Positions 8,151 to 16,563 of a stretch of DNA of 64,000 bases are shown in pieces; positions within the stretch are counted from its first letter, which is position 1, and every line of letters begins with the position of its first letter. The position numbers and the translations under genes are program-made. The DNA is taken from contig JAUIKS010000015.1 of assembly GCA_030430565.1 (NCBI GenBank), forward strand, positions 62,001 to 126,000, given 5' to 3'. This DNA comes from Polyangia bacterium. GTDB lineage: Bacteria; Myxococcota_A; Polyangia; Nannocystales; Nannocystaceae. The notes under the pieces are model-generated. The model was not told the origin of the DNA and ran no database searches. It saw only the letters and a program-made list of their open reading frames with translations.

Positions 8151-9665
8151 ATGACCGAGACATCGCCCGATCCCGCCCAATTCCGCTTCCCGGCCCGTGG
8201 CTACGCGTTTCAAAAGTACGTCGACTGCCACAACTGGATCGACGGCGCGTTTCGCGAGGCGGCCTCTGGCGAGAACACGGCGGTCGTCAACCCGCGTCAC
8301 GGCTGGCCCATGGGCACGGTCGGGATGTCGGACCGCGCGGACGTCGACGCCGCGGTCCAGTCCGCCAAGGCCGCGTTCCCGGGCTGGCGCGCGACGCCCT
8401 ACAAGGAGCGCGTCCAGGTCCTCTACCGCATGAAGCAGCTCATGGAGCGGGACCTCGAGGAGCTGTGCTGGCTGCTCTCGCACGAGAACGGCAAGACCTA
8501 CGCCGAGTCCAAGGGCGAGGTGCTCAAGGCGATCGAGTGCCTCGAGATGGGCTGCTCGCTGCCGAACATGATCGGCGGCCCGCAGCTCGACGTGAGCCGC
8601 GGGATCAACTGCTCGGTCACCCACGAGCCGCTGGGCGTGTGCGCGGGCGTGGTCCCCTTTAACTTCCCGACCATGGTGCCGATGTGGATGCTCCCGCAGG
8701 CGCTGATCGCGGGGAACACCTTCGTGCTCAAGCCCTCGGAGCAGGTCCCCTACGGCGCGATGAAGCTCGCGCTGCTGTTCAAGGAGGCCGGCCTGCCCGA
8801 CGGCGTGCTCAACGTCGTCAACGGCGGGCGCCCCAGCGTCGAGGCGCTGGTCGACCACCCCGACATCAAGGCGCTGGGCTTCGTCGGCTCGACGCGCGTC
8901 GCCAAGCTGGTCTACGGCCGCGCGAGCGCGCTGGGCAAGCGCGCGCTGTGCCTCGGCGGCGCCAAGAACCACCTGGTCGTCGTGCCAGACGCGGACCTCG
9001 AGCTGGCGAGCGCCACCGTCGCGGCCTCGGCCTACGCCTGCGCCGGCCAGCGCTGCATGGCGGCCTCGGTGATGGTCGCGGTCGGCGACGTCCAGCACAT
9101 CATCGACGGCGTCGCGGCGAAGGCCCGCGCGATGACGCTGGGCCAGGACATGGGCGCGATCACCAACCAAAGCGCCGTCGAGCGGATCACGCGCTACATC
9201 GACGAGGCCGAGAAAGCCGGCGCGACCGTGCTCGTCGACGGGCGCGGCGCGGAGGTCCCCGGCAACCCGGGCTACTGGATCGGGCCGACGATCCTCGACA
9301 ACGTGTCGCCGGACATGCCGGCGAGCTGCGAGGAGATCTTCGGGCCGGTCCTGTCGATCGTCCGCGTGCGCACGCTCGACCAGGCGATCGCGCTGGAGAA
9401 CAAGAGCGCCTACGGCAACGCGGCGGCGATCTTCACGACCTCGGGCGGGACGGCGCGCTACGCCGTCGAGCGCTTCGACGCGGGGATGTGCGGCGTGAAC
9501 GTCGGCGTGCCGGTGCCGCGCGAGCCCTTCGCCTTCGGCGGCTGGAACGACAGCAAGTTCGGGCACGGCGACATCACGGGGGTCGACGGCTTCCGGTTCT
9601 GGACGCGGCCGCGCAAGGTGACCGCGCGCTGGGAGCTCAGCTCCGACGCCACGTGGATGTCCTGA
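8151..9665 (+). CDS. mmsA: CoA-acylating (methyl)malonate-semialdehyde dehydrogenase
   Basis: A 504-residue aldehyde dehydrogenase of the MmsA/IolA subgroup. Catalytic Cys302 sits in AGQRCMA. The motif GGAKNH takes the place of the general-base Glu region (ELGGK) of ordinary aldehyde dehydrogenases; this is characteristic of the CoA-dependent family. GVVPFNFPTMVPMW and GFVGSTRVA mark the NAD-binding fold. These enzymes convert methylmalonate semialdehyde or malonate semialdehyde plus CoA and NAD to propionyl-CoA or acetyl-CoA with loss of CO2. It lies 101 bp after the nitrilase gene with a GAGGGAG-type ribosome site, and 51 bp before the aminotransferase that could supply its substrate. Confidence 0.93.
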   Translation: MTETSPDPAQFRFPARGYAFQKYVDCHNWIDGAFREAASGENTAVVNPRHGWPMGTVGMSDRADVDAAVQSAKAAFPGWRATPYKERVQVLYRMKQLMERDLEELCWLLSHENGKTYAESKGEVLKAIECLEMGCSLPNMIGGPQLDVSRGINCSVTHEPLGVCAGVVPFNFPTMVPMWMLPQALIAGNTFVLKPSEQVPYGAMKLALLFKEAGLPDGVLNVVNGGRPSVEALVDHPDIKALGFVGSTRVAKLVYGRASALGKRALCLGGAKNHLVVVPDADLELASATVAASAYACAGQRCMAASVMVAVGDVQHIIDGVAAKARAMTLGQDMGAITNQSAVERITRYIDEAEKAGATVLVDGRGAEVPGNPGYWIGPTILDNVSPDMPASCEEIFGPVLSIVRVRTLDQAIALENKSAYGNAAAIFTTSGGTARYAVERFDAGMCGVNVGVPVPREPFAFGGWNDSKFGHGDITGVDGFRFWTRPRKVTARWELSSDATWMS

Positions 9666-9716
9666 GCTCGCTACAGGTCACCAGGATCGACAACGACGAG
9701 ATCAACGAGAGGTCCG

Positions 9717-11069
9717 ATGAGCGCTGAAGAGACGAAGTCCGGGGCGATGGGCTCGGAGGAGATGATCGCGCTGTGCAAGCAGCACACGATGTACACCTGG
9801 ACCCGCGGCGACGCGGTTGACCCGATCCCGGTCGCGCGCGCCGAGGGCGTGTACCTCTACACGCCCGAGGGCGATCGCCTGATCGACTTCAACAGCCAGC
9901 TGATGTGCGTGAACATCGGGCACTCGCACCCCAAGGTGCTGGCCGCGATGAAGCAGCAGCTCGACCGCCAGCTGCTGTACGTGTACCCGGGGACCGCGAC
10001 CGAGCCGCGCGCCCGGCTCGCGCGCACGCTCGCCGAGATCGTCCCGAACCCGATCAACACCTTCTTCTTCACGCTCGGCGGCGCCGAGGCCAACGAGAAC
10101 GCGATCAAGGCGGCGCGCCTCTTCACCGGCCGCCAGAAGATCCTGAGCCGCTACCGCAGCTACCACGGGGCGACCCACGCGTGCATGCAGCTCACCGGCG
10201 ATCCGCGGCGCTGGCACAACGAGCCGGGGCCGTGGGGCTTCGTCCGCGTGATGGACCCGGTGCCCTACGACTACTCCTTCGGCGCGACCGACGAGGAGCA
10301 GACGCGCAACCACCTCGCGTACCTCGAGGACCTGATCAAGATGGAGGGCCCCGACACGATCGCGGCGATGTTCGTCGAGGCCGTGACCGGCACCAACGGC
10401 GTGCTGCCGCCGCCGCGGGGCTGGCTCAAGGGCCTGCGCGTGCTGCTGCGCAAGTACGGGATCCTGCTGATCTGCGACGAGGTGATGGCCGGCTTCGGGC
10501 GCACGGGCAAGTGGTTCGCCTTCGAACACGGCGAGATCGTCCCTGACATCGTGACGATGGCGAAGGGCCTGACCAGCTCCTACGCGCCGCTGGGCGCCAT
10601 GGGGGTCAGCGACGAGATCGCGGCGCACTTCAAGAAGCACGTGTTCTGGGGCGGCTTGACCTACAACGCGCACCCCTTCTCGTGCGCCGCCGGCGAGGCC
10701 GCGATCAGGGTCCTCCAGGAGGAGAAGCTGGTCGAGCGCGCGGCGCAGCTCGAGCCGGTCGTGCTCGAGCACATGGCGCGCCTGAAGGCGAAGCACCGCT
10801 CGGTCAAGACCTACCGCTCGATCGGCCTGTTCGGCGTGCTCGAGCTCCAGAAGAACACGGCCGGCGAGACGCTGGCGCCCTTCAACGGCAGCCACCCGGC
10901 GATCGCGGAGATGGCCAAGTTCCTCCGTGAGAACGGCCTGTTCACCTTCATCCGCTGGTTCAACGTCATGTGCAACCCGCCGCTGTGCATCACGGAGGAA
11001 CAGCTGGCCGAGGGCTTTGACATCATCGACCGCGGGCTCGAGATCACCGACGCCGCGTTCGAGGGCTGA
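9717..11069 (+). CDS. Class III PLP aminotransferase, beta-alanine/omega-amino acid type
   Basis: A 450-residue fold-type I aminotransferase. The PLP lysine is Lys283 in MAKGLTSSYAPLGAM, and the cofactor Asp lies in LICDEVMAGFGRTG. GGAEANENAIKAAR, which binds the PLP phosphate region, and SYHGATHA are also typical of class III. It is the third gene of a tandem set whose other members hydrolyse a carbamoyl amide and oxidise a semialdehyde to an acyl-CoA. The natural reading is beta-alanine (or beta-aminoisobutyrate) to malonate (or methylmalonate) semialdehyde. The GAGAGG ribosome site supports the start. The amino acceptor cannot be told from sequence. Confidence 0.9.
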   Translation: MSAEETKSGAMGSEEMIALCKQHTMYTWTRGDAVDPIPVARAEGVYLYTPEGDRLIDFNSQLMCVNIGHSHPKVLAAMKQQLDRQLLYVYPGTATEPRARLARTLAEIVPNPINTFFFTLGGAEANENAIKAARLFTGRQKILSRYRSYHGATHACMQLTGDPRRWHNEPGPWGFVRVMDPVPYDYSFGATDEEQTRNHLAYLEDLIKMEGPDTIAAMFVEAVTGTNGVLPPPRGWLKGLRVLLRKYGILLICDEVMAGFGRTGKWFAFEHGEIVPDIVTMAKGLTSSYAPLGAMGVSDEIAAHFKKHVFWGGLTYNAHPFSCAAGEAAIRVLQEEKLVERAAQLEPVVLEHMARLKAKHRSVKTYRSIGLFGVLELQKNTAGETLAPFNGSHPAIAEMAKFLRENGLFTFIRWFNVMCNPPLCITEEQLAEGFDIIDRGLEITDAAFEG

Positions 11070-11084
11070 GAGCCCGCGGCGCGC

Positions 11085-11696
11085 TCAGTCATCGCCCGGC
11101 AGCGCCGCGATCACGCGGCCGGCCGTGCGCTCGCGGAGCTCGGCGGTGAAGCGCGCGACCTCCTCGTCGGGCACGGCGACCCGCATCTCCACGCGGGCGC
11201 CGTAGTCGACCTCGCCGGCGGTGAGGCCGTGGGCCGCGAGCACGCCCTTGATCACGCCCGCCAGCTCGTAGTCAAAACGAAGCAGCGCCTCGGTCGTGGT
11301 CCGTGATCGGAGCAGCTCGACGCGCTCCAGCGTCTCCGCGGCGCAGCGACCGTAGGCGCGCACGAGCCCGCCGGTGCCGAGCTTGGTGCCGCCGTAGTAG
11401 CGCGTCACGACGACCGCCACGTCGGAGAGCGAGCGCCCGTCGATCGCGTTCAGGATCGGCCGACCGGCGGAGCCGCTGGGCTCGCCGTCGTCGGAGTATC
11501 GATACTGATCGCGCCCGCGCCCGCGCCAGGCCCAGCAGTGATGGGTCGCGTCCGGGAACTCGCGGCGGAGCGCGTCGACCAGCGTCATCGCCGCCTCGAG
11601 CGACGCGGCCGGCGACACGGTGGCGAAGAAGCGCGACCCCTTGATCTTCTCGAGCTCGTGCCGATGGCGACCCGCGACGGTGACGATCTCGACCAT
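11085..11696 (-). CDS. yigZ: YigZ/IMPACT family protein
   Basis: A 203-residue member of the UPF0029/IMPACT family. The N-terminal domain (about 15-125) carries the family signature: KGSRFFATVSPA, DATHHCWAWR, YSDDGEPSGSAGRPIL, DVAVVVTRYYGGTKLGTGGLVRAYG. A C-terminal domain (about 135-203) corresponds to DUF1949. Eukaryotic IMPACT inhibits the eIF2 kinase GCN2; the bacterial role is unclear, though the YigZ fold resembles the elongation-factor G domain that binds RNA. It is convergent with the aminotransferase (15 bp apart) and lies 10 bp downstream of the thioesterase gene, so they may share a transcript. Confidence 0.9.
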   Translation of the reverse strand: MVEIVTVAGRHRHELEKIKGSRFFATVSPAASLEAAMTLVDALRREFPDATHHCWAWRGRGRDQYRYSDDGEPSGSAGRPILNAIDGRSLSDVAVVVTRYYGGTKLGTGGLVRAYGRCAAETLERVELLRSRTTTEALLRFDYELAGVIKGVLAAHGLTAGEVDYGARVEMRVAVPDEEVARFTAELRERTAGRVIAALPGDD

Positions 11697-11706
11697 GGGA
11701 CGAACG

Positions 11707-12549
11707 CTACTTGATCAGCGCGAAGACTTGGTGCGCGCGGGCGAGGAGGCGGCCGTCGGGGGCCCAAAGCTCGTTGTCCTGGGCGCTGTAGCCGTCCACC
11801 GCCTCGCGGGCCGAGGCGGTCACGAGGTAGCTCGCGCCGCGCTCGGTCTCGGCGTCTGGCAGCGAGCGCACGAAGTGATAGGTGATCGCCATGGTCGCGG
11901 CCGGACGATGCGAGTCGGACATGGCGAAGACCGCAGGTGGCCAGGTGTCCAAGTAGGCCGCCGCCAAGGCGTCGTCCAGCGGGCCCGCCGGTCCGGCGTA
12001 GCGCGTCCAGCCTGCGAACGCGGCGACATCGCCCGCCGAGAACGGCGGTTGACCGCCGGCGAAGTGATAGACGAAGTTCTGGCAGAAGACCGGCTCGAGC
12101 CCGCTGTTGAGCACCTGGGGCGTGCTGCCGAGCGGCAGGTGCTCGGGCATCTGCGCGTGATCAAAGCGGAGCGTCTCGCCGGGTCGGCGCCGGGTGAAGG
12201 TCGCGGTCGCGGCCGCGAGCGTTCGCGCGCTACCTGGAAGACGCAGCCGGGCGCTCGCGTGGCTGACGTACTTCCCGACTCGCAGCAGCTCGACGGAGAG
12301 CTCGCACGCACCCGCAGGCACCGGCTCGCAGAGGTGGCAGGTCAGCGTGCGCAGCTGGCCGGGATCGGAGTCCTGGGAGAGCGCGCTGCGGATCGCCCGC
12401 GCGAACAGGGCGGCCTGGAGCCCGCCGAACGCGCCACGACCCATGTACCAGCTCTCGCGAATCGTGGCCGCGAACCGCTGGGGCGTGATCGGACGAAGCG
12501 CGACGATCGAAGAGAACGGCTCACGAACAACGTCCGAACGCTGATTCAT
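11707..12549 (-). CDS. Acyl-CoA thioesterase, double hot-dog (TesB-like) type
   Basis: A 280-residue protein that fits the thioesterase-like superfamily with two fused hot-dog domains. Visible elements are GRGAFGGLQAALFARAI near residue 36 (first-domain helix), LTCHLCEPVPAG, the second-domain YAGPAGPLDDALAAAYLDTWPPAVF, and ITYHFVRSLPD near the end. Such enzymes hydrolyse acyl-CoAs to free acid and CoA. It lies upstream of yigZ (10 bp) on the same strand. Start ATG 12549 is the first in the open frame. Substrate length cannot be predicted. Confidence 0.75.
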   Translation of the reverse strand: MNQRSDVVREPFSSIVALRPITPQRFAATIRESWYMGRGAFGGLQAALFARAIRSALSQDSDPGQLRTLTCHLCEPVPAGACELSVELLRVGKYVSHASARLRLPGSARTLAAATATFTRRRPGETLRFDHAQMPEHLPLGSTPQVLNSGLEPVFCQNFVYHFAGGQPPFSAGDVAAFAGWTRYAGPAGPLDDALAAAYLDTWPPAVFAMSDSHRPAATMAITYHFVRSLPDAETERGASYLVTASAREAVDGYSAQDNELWAPDGRLLARAHQVFALIK

Positions 12550-12622
12550 AGGAAAAACATATCACGCGGGACCCCGCCCCGCGTGATCTTCCGTCGGTCA
12601 ACGCGCGGTATCACGCGCCCGT

Positions 12623-13249
12623 TCAGACCGCCGGGTAGGGCTCGTCGGCGGCCTGCTCGACCTCGGCCGCCTCGGCCGCTTCAGCCTGGACCGGCTCGGC
12701 CGTGACCTCCTCGGCGGGCGCGTCCGCGGCGACCACCGGCTCCTCGACCGGCGCGGCCTCGTAGACAACCTCGGCGGGCTCGACCTCGACCGGCTCGGGC
12801 TCGACGGGGGTCGCCGCCTCGGGCGCGCCCTCGAGCACGCTGGGGCGCTCGACCACCTCGAGATCGATGGGACCGGTCGCGTTCCAGATGTCGCGCTCGG
12901 CGCTCCAGCCGGAGTGCGTACGCCGCCAGAGCGTCACGTACTTGCCCCCCTGGGTGATCGTGTTGCCCTGCACCGACTTGATCTGGCGCTGGAAGCGGCC
13001 GATCTCGTAGGCCATGTCCTCGCGCGCGTCGACCTCGAGGGGCTCGAACTTGATGTCGCCGAAGCCCATGCTGATGCCTCGCTGCCAGAACGACTGAATC
13101 GCGGCGCGACCGCGGAACATCTCCATGTTGGGTGGCATCAGCACGGCGTCCTCGCCGTACACAGCCGCGACTCCAGCGGCGTCCCCCCGCTCAAAGGCAG
13201 CGGCCAGGTTGTAGTTCTTCGCTTGAATCGCCGAGTAGACTTCTTCCAT
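12623..13249 (-). CDS. NTF2-like (DUF4440/SnoaL-type) protein with Ala/Glu/Pro/Val-rich tail
   Basis: A 208-residue protein. Residues 1-125 form a cone-shaped NTF2-like domain (AAAFERGDAAGVAAVYGEDAVLMPPN, GRAAIQSFWQRG, GKYVTLWRRTHSGWSAERDIWN), as in DUF4440 proteins that often serve as small-ligand-binding or isomerase-like domains. Residues about 135-208 are a low-complexity tail of Ala, Glu, Pro and Val, strongly acidic. There is no signal peptide, so it is cytoplasmic. The catalytic residues of steroid isomerases are not obvious. An 11-bp perfect inverted repeat lies just upstream (13264-13312). The function of the tail is unknown. Confidence 0.75.
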   Translation of the reverse strand: MEEVYSAIQAKNYNLAAAFERGDAAGVAAVYGEDAVLMPPNMEMFRGRAAIQSFWQRGISMGFGDIKFEPLEVDAREDMAYEIGRFQRQIKSVQGNTITQGGKYVTLWRRTHSGWSAERDIWNATGPIDLEVVERPSVLEGAPEAATPVEPEPVEVEPAEVVYEAAPVEEPVVAADAPAEEVTAEPVQAEAAEAAEVEQAADEPYPAV

Positions 13250-13263
13250 GCAACCGTCCCTGA

Positions 13264-13312
13264 TTGACTATGCAGGTATTGACTTTACCCCGTCGGAGGC
13301 TTGCATAGTCAA
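13264..13312. repeat. Perfect 11-bp inverted repeat upstream of the NTF2-like gene
   Basis: TTGACTATGCA at 13264-13274 is exactly the reverse complement of TGCATAGTCAA at 13302-13312, with a 27-bp spacer. It sits 15 bp upstream of the NTF2-like start, in a gap much richer in A/T than its surroundings. Both arms contain TTGACT, and a third TTGACT is at 13279. It could be an operator with overlapping promoter elements or a hairpin after the upstream lipoprotein gene. Confidence 0.6.
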
Positions 13313-13370
13313 GGAATTTGCACCGGAGGAGCTTTGCTAGCTTCGCGCGGCTTGAAAAACGTGAGCGAAC

Positions 13371-14219
13371 TCAGGGACCCCAGATGACGCAGGCGATCGT
13401 GTCGAGCCCGGGGAGCAGACTCGCGGCGCACAGCTGCCCCCACAGCGGCGCGGAGACCTCGCCAGCCCAGCTGACCGTGCAGATTTCTTCTTGGTCCGCG
13501 CAATACTGCCCAGACCCCTCACAGGTGAACAGGTCCGGGAACAGCTCGGGCAGCTGCTGCTTGTAGAGGCCCGGCGTGCACACGTCGACCTGATCGCAGA
13601 ACCCACCCTCGCTGAGCTCGTCGGCGAGGTACACGCCGACCAGCTTGTCCTCGTTGCACTCGCCCGCGTCCGCGCAGGTCGTCGCGCACTCGAGATCGGA
13701 TTCGAAAAACAGGTCGCAGTCGTCGCCGCAGTCGCAGCCGCTGATCAGATCGCAGGACTCGCCGGTGAAGGCCCAGCCGATCACCGCGTCGCAGTCGCCG
13801 TAGTCGCCGTCGGCGACCCCGCACTGCTCGCCGCCGCCGCCGGTCGTCGGCTCCGCGCCGGTCGTCGGGTCGACGGTCCCGCTGCTCGTCCCGCTCGGGT
13901 CGCTCGTCTCGCTCATCGCGCTCGTCTCGCTCGTCTCGCTCATGGACGTCGCGCTCGTGGACGAGGACGTGGATGCGCCCGTGCTCTCGCCGTCGGTCTC
14001 GCCGCCGCTCGGGTCGCTCGTCGTCCCGCCGCCGGCCGTCGTCTGCGCGGTCCCGGCGGTCGTCGCCTCGCTCGTCTGCGAGGTGCTGCCGCCGTCGCTG
14101 GTCGCGCCGCTCGAGCTGTCGCCGCAGCCGAGCAGCAGCAGCGCGCTCGCGAGCGCGACCGGGGCGCCGAGTCGGCGCGATGGCGCCGCGACGAGGGGAG
14201 TATTCGTCAAGAAGGTCAT
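13371..14219 (-). CDS. Lipoprotein with Ser/Thr-rich stalk and Cys-rich domain
   Basis: A 282-residue predicted lipoprotein. The N-terminal signal peptide ends in the lipobox LLLLGC (about residue 32). A stalk of about 100 residues made of Ser, Thr, Glu and Gly follows, with repeats such as SETSETSAMSETS. The C-terminal half has many cysteines (GDCDAVIGW, CDLISGCDCGDDCDLF, CATTCADAGEC, CTCEG-like pairs) that probably form disulfides. No catalytic motif is visible. The design matches the other stalked Cys-rich lipoproteins in this window, probably surface-exposed. Function unknown. Confidence 0.78.
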   Translation of the reverse strand: MTFLTNTPLVAAPSRRLGAPVALASALLLLGCGDSSSGATSDGGSTSQTSEATTAGTAQTTAGGGTTSDPSGGETDGESTGASTSSSTSATSMSETSETSAMSETSDPSGTSSGTVDPTTGAEPTTGGGGEQCGVADGDYGDCDAVIGWAFTGESCDLISGCDCGDDCDLFFESDLECATTCADAGECNEDKLVGVYLADELSEGGFCDQVDVCTPGLYKQQLPELFPDLFTCEGSGQYCADQEEICTVSWAGEVSAPLWGQLCAASLLPGLDTIACVIWGP

Positions 14220-14317
14220 AGCGCGACGGTAGAGCCCGCCGCGGGGCGAGTCAATCCGCGCGGCGCGGCCGGCCTCCGCGCTCGTTCCACATGGCTATCA
14301 AGACACCTCGCGTCAGC

Positions 14318-15808
14318 TCACAGCCGGGTGACGGCGCACTTGAGGCTGACCCGCGCGATCGTTCCTCCACCTGGCCGCGCGACCAGCTCGACGTGGCCGC
14401 CGTGGAGGTCGACGATCTTCTTGACGATCGCGAGCCCGAGGCCCGTGCCGGTCTCCTTCGTGCTGAAGAACGGGCGGAAGACGTCGCGCGCCACCTTGTC
14501 GCCGATCCCCGGGCCGTTGTCGGCGAGGCTGATGACGAGCCGCCCGTCGTCGCCCCGCGCCGCGTCGATCTCGATCAGCCCGCCCTCGCGCTCGCGCAGT
14601 GCGTCGATGGCGTTGACGAGCAGGTTGATCAGGACCTGCGTGAGCTTGGCGCGGTCGCCCAGGACCTGCGGCAAGGCCTCGCCGACGCGCGAGCGCAGCT
14701 CGACGCCGGCGGACGCGGCGACGGGGCGCTGCATGCTCACGACATCGTGCACGACCTGGTGCAGCGCGAGCGGGTAGAGGTCGAAGTTGCGCGGCCGCGC
14801 GAGGCCCAAGAACTCCTCGAGCAGCTGCGAGAGCCGGCGGATCTCTGACTGCACGAGCTTGGTGGAGTTGCCGAGCCGCCGGCGCGCGCGCTCGTCCTGG
14901 ACCTTCGCGCCGATCCGCGAGAGCAGCTCGAGCTGGAGGATCGCGGCGTTGAGCGGGTTGCGGATCTCGTGCGCGAGCGCGGTCGTGAGCGTGGCGAGCG
15001 AGGCCATCGCCTCGGCGTCGGCCGCCCGCTTCTCGAGGTCGAGTCGCGCGGTGACATCGGTGCCGGCCAGCAGCAGCAGCTCGAGCGGGTCGTCGCGGTC
15101 CTGCTTGAGCGGCGCGAGGTTCCAGCGCACGGTCCGCTCGCCGCCGTCCTTGCGCGCGACGGTCGATTGAAACTCTGGGGTCCGCTCGCCGGCGCGCGCC
15201 TTGTCGATCAGCTCGGCGAACGCGGGTCGCTGCTCCTCGACCACGACGACCGAGAAGAAGTCGCGGCCGATCGCCTCCTCGGCGGTCCAGCCCGAGACCT
15301 TGGTCGCGCAGGGGTTCCACATGACGATCGCGCCCTGCGGATCGACGCCGATGATCAGCGACTCGACGGTCTCGACGACGCCGCGGTGGCGCCGCTCCGA
15401 GCGCGAGAGCTCGGCGGCCAGGCGCTCTCGCTCCTTGCGCAGCTCGACCTGGGCGAGCGCGCGCTCGGCCAGCGCGAGCATGTCGTCCGGCGCGAAGGGC
15501 TTCTGCACGTAGGCGAACACGCCCTGGCGCACCGCCTCGATCGCGGTGTCGAGCGAGGCGTTGCCGGTCATCAGCAACACCTCGCCGCCCGGCGAGAACT
15601 GACGCAGGCTCGGGAGCAGCTCGACGCCCGTCATGTCGGGCAGGCGGACATCCACGACCGCGAGGTCGAAGGCGCGGCGCTTGGCCTGCGCGAGCGCGCC
15701 GGCCCCGTCGCTGCTGATCGTGACCGCCGCGCCGACCTCCTCGAACAGCTCCGCGATGTTCTCCGCGAGGTCGATGTTGTCGTCGACGATGAGGATGTGG
15801 GCCTTCAT
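14318..15808 (-). CDS. REC-PAS-histidine kinase (hybrid sensor)
   Basis: A 496-residue soluble protein. A receiver (1-120) opens with ILIVDDN and has the phospho-Asp in DLAVVDVRLPDMTG and Lys in YVQKPF. A PAS domain (about 140-255) carries GVDPQGAIVMWNPCATKVSGWTAEE. The histidine kinase core has the H-box ALAHEIRNPLNAA, the N-box NLLVNAIDALRE, DNGPGIG, and GTGLGLAIVKKI. Phosphorylation of the receiver by another kinase could control its activity. It is the last gene of a three-gene set, 17 bp after the double-receiver gene. No membrane segment and no DNA-binding domain are present. Confidence 0.92.
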   Translation of the reverse strand: MKAHILIVDDNIDLAENIAELFEEVGAAVTISSDGAGALAQAKRRAFDLAVVDVRLPDMTGVELLPSLRQFSPGGEVLLMTGNASLDTAIEAVRQGVFAYVQKPFAPDDMLALAERALAQVELRKERERLAAELSRSERRHRGVVETVESLIIGVDPQGAIVMWNPCATKVSGWTAEEAIGRDFFSVVVVEEQRPAFAELIDKARAGERTPEFQSTVARKDGGERTVRWNLAPLKQDRDDPLELLLLAGTDVTARLDLEKRAADAEAMASLATLTTALAHEIRNPLNAAILQLELLSRIGAKVQDERARRRLGNSTKLVQSEIRRLSQLLEEFLGLARPRNFDLYPLALHQVVHDVVSMQRPVAASAGVELRSRVGEALPQVLGDRAKLTQVLINLLVNAIDALREREGGLIEIDAARGDDGRLVISLADNGPGIGDKVARDVFRPFFSTKETGTGLGLAIVKKIVDLHGGHVELVARPGGGTIARVSLKCAVTRL

Positions 15809-15825
15809 GGGCGTCAGCTCGGGCG

Positions 15826-16563
15826 TCAGCTCGCGGGCTCGGGGCTGTCGGCGGCGCCGAGGCTGCGCAGCGCCGTCAGCAGCGTGCTGGTCTCAAAGGG
15901 CTTGGAGAGGAAGCGGGTCGTGTTCGGCAGCATCGAGTGCACGAGCTCGGCGACGCCGTCGTGATCATATCCCGTGATCATGACGACGGGGATGCCGGCC
16001 TTCGTGCACAGCTCATAGGCCAGCTCCGCGCCGTTGCCGTCGGGCAGGTTGACATCGATGACGGCGGCGTCGGGCGGCGCGTGCTCGATCTCGCTCTGGG
16101 CGGCGGCGAAGGTCGTCGCGGTACGGACGTGAAAGCCCTTGCCCGCGAGGGTCTCGGAGAACACCCGAATGAGCCGCTCGTCGTCCTCGACGATCAGCAG
16201 GCCGGCGCCGGCTTTGGGCGGCATGATGTCGAGCAGGCGCTCGACCGCGAGCGGCTTGGGCAGGACCGCGCGGACGCCCGCCTCCATCGCCTTCGAGAGC
16301 ACCTTGTCCGACGCGTAGGCGGTCATCAGCACGAAGGTCGCGTCGGGGTTGATGGCCTCGAGGCGCTCGATCAGCTCGACCCCGTTCATGCCGGGCATGC
16401 GGATGTCCGCGAGGCACAGATCGAACTTGAAGCTCTCGGCGAGCTCGATGGCGCGCTGGCTGCTGTAGGCGACCATCGGCTCGTAGCCCTCGTCCTCGAG
16501 GATCTCGGCGATGTTCTCGGCGAGCGCGTGGTTATCGTCGACGACGAGGACCTTCAGGCTCAC
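15826..16563 (-). CDS. Response regulator with two receiver domains and no output domain
   Basis: A 245-residue protein made of two complete receivers. REC1 (about 1-117) has LVVDDN, phospho-Asp in DLCLADIRMPGMNG and Lys in VLPKPL. REC2 (about 120-238) has LIVEDDE, phospho-Asp in AAVIDVNLPDGNG and Lys in FLSKPFE. There is no effector domain. Its start overlaps the stop of the upstream histidine kinase gene by 4 bp (ATGA), implying translational coupling, and the REC-PAS-kinase gene follows. It could carry phosphoryl groups between the two kinases or act as a phosphate sink. Confidence 0.92.
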   Translation of the reverse strand: MSLKVLVVDDNHALAENIAEILEDEGYEPMVAYSSQRAIELAESFKFDLCLADIRMPGMNGVELIERLEAINPDATFVLMTAYASDKVLSKAMEAGVRAVLPKPLAVERLLDIMPPKAGAGLLIVEDDERLIRVFSETLAGKGFHVRTATTFAAAQSEIEHAPPDAAVIDVNLPDGNGAELAYELCTKAGIPVVMITGYDHDGVAELVHSMLPNTTRFLSKPFETSTLLTALRSLGAADSPEPAS

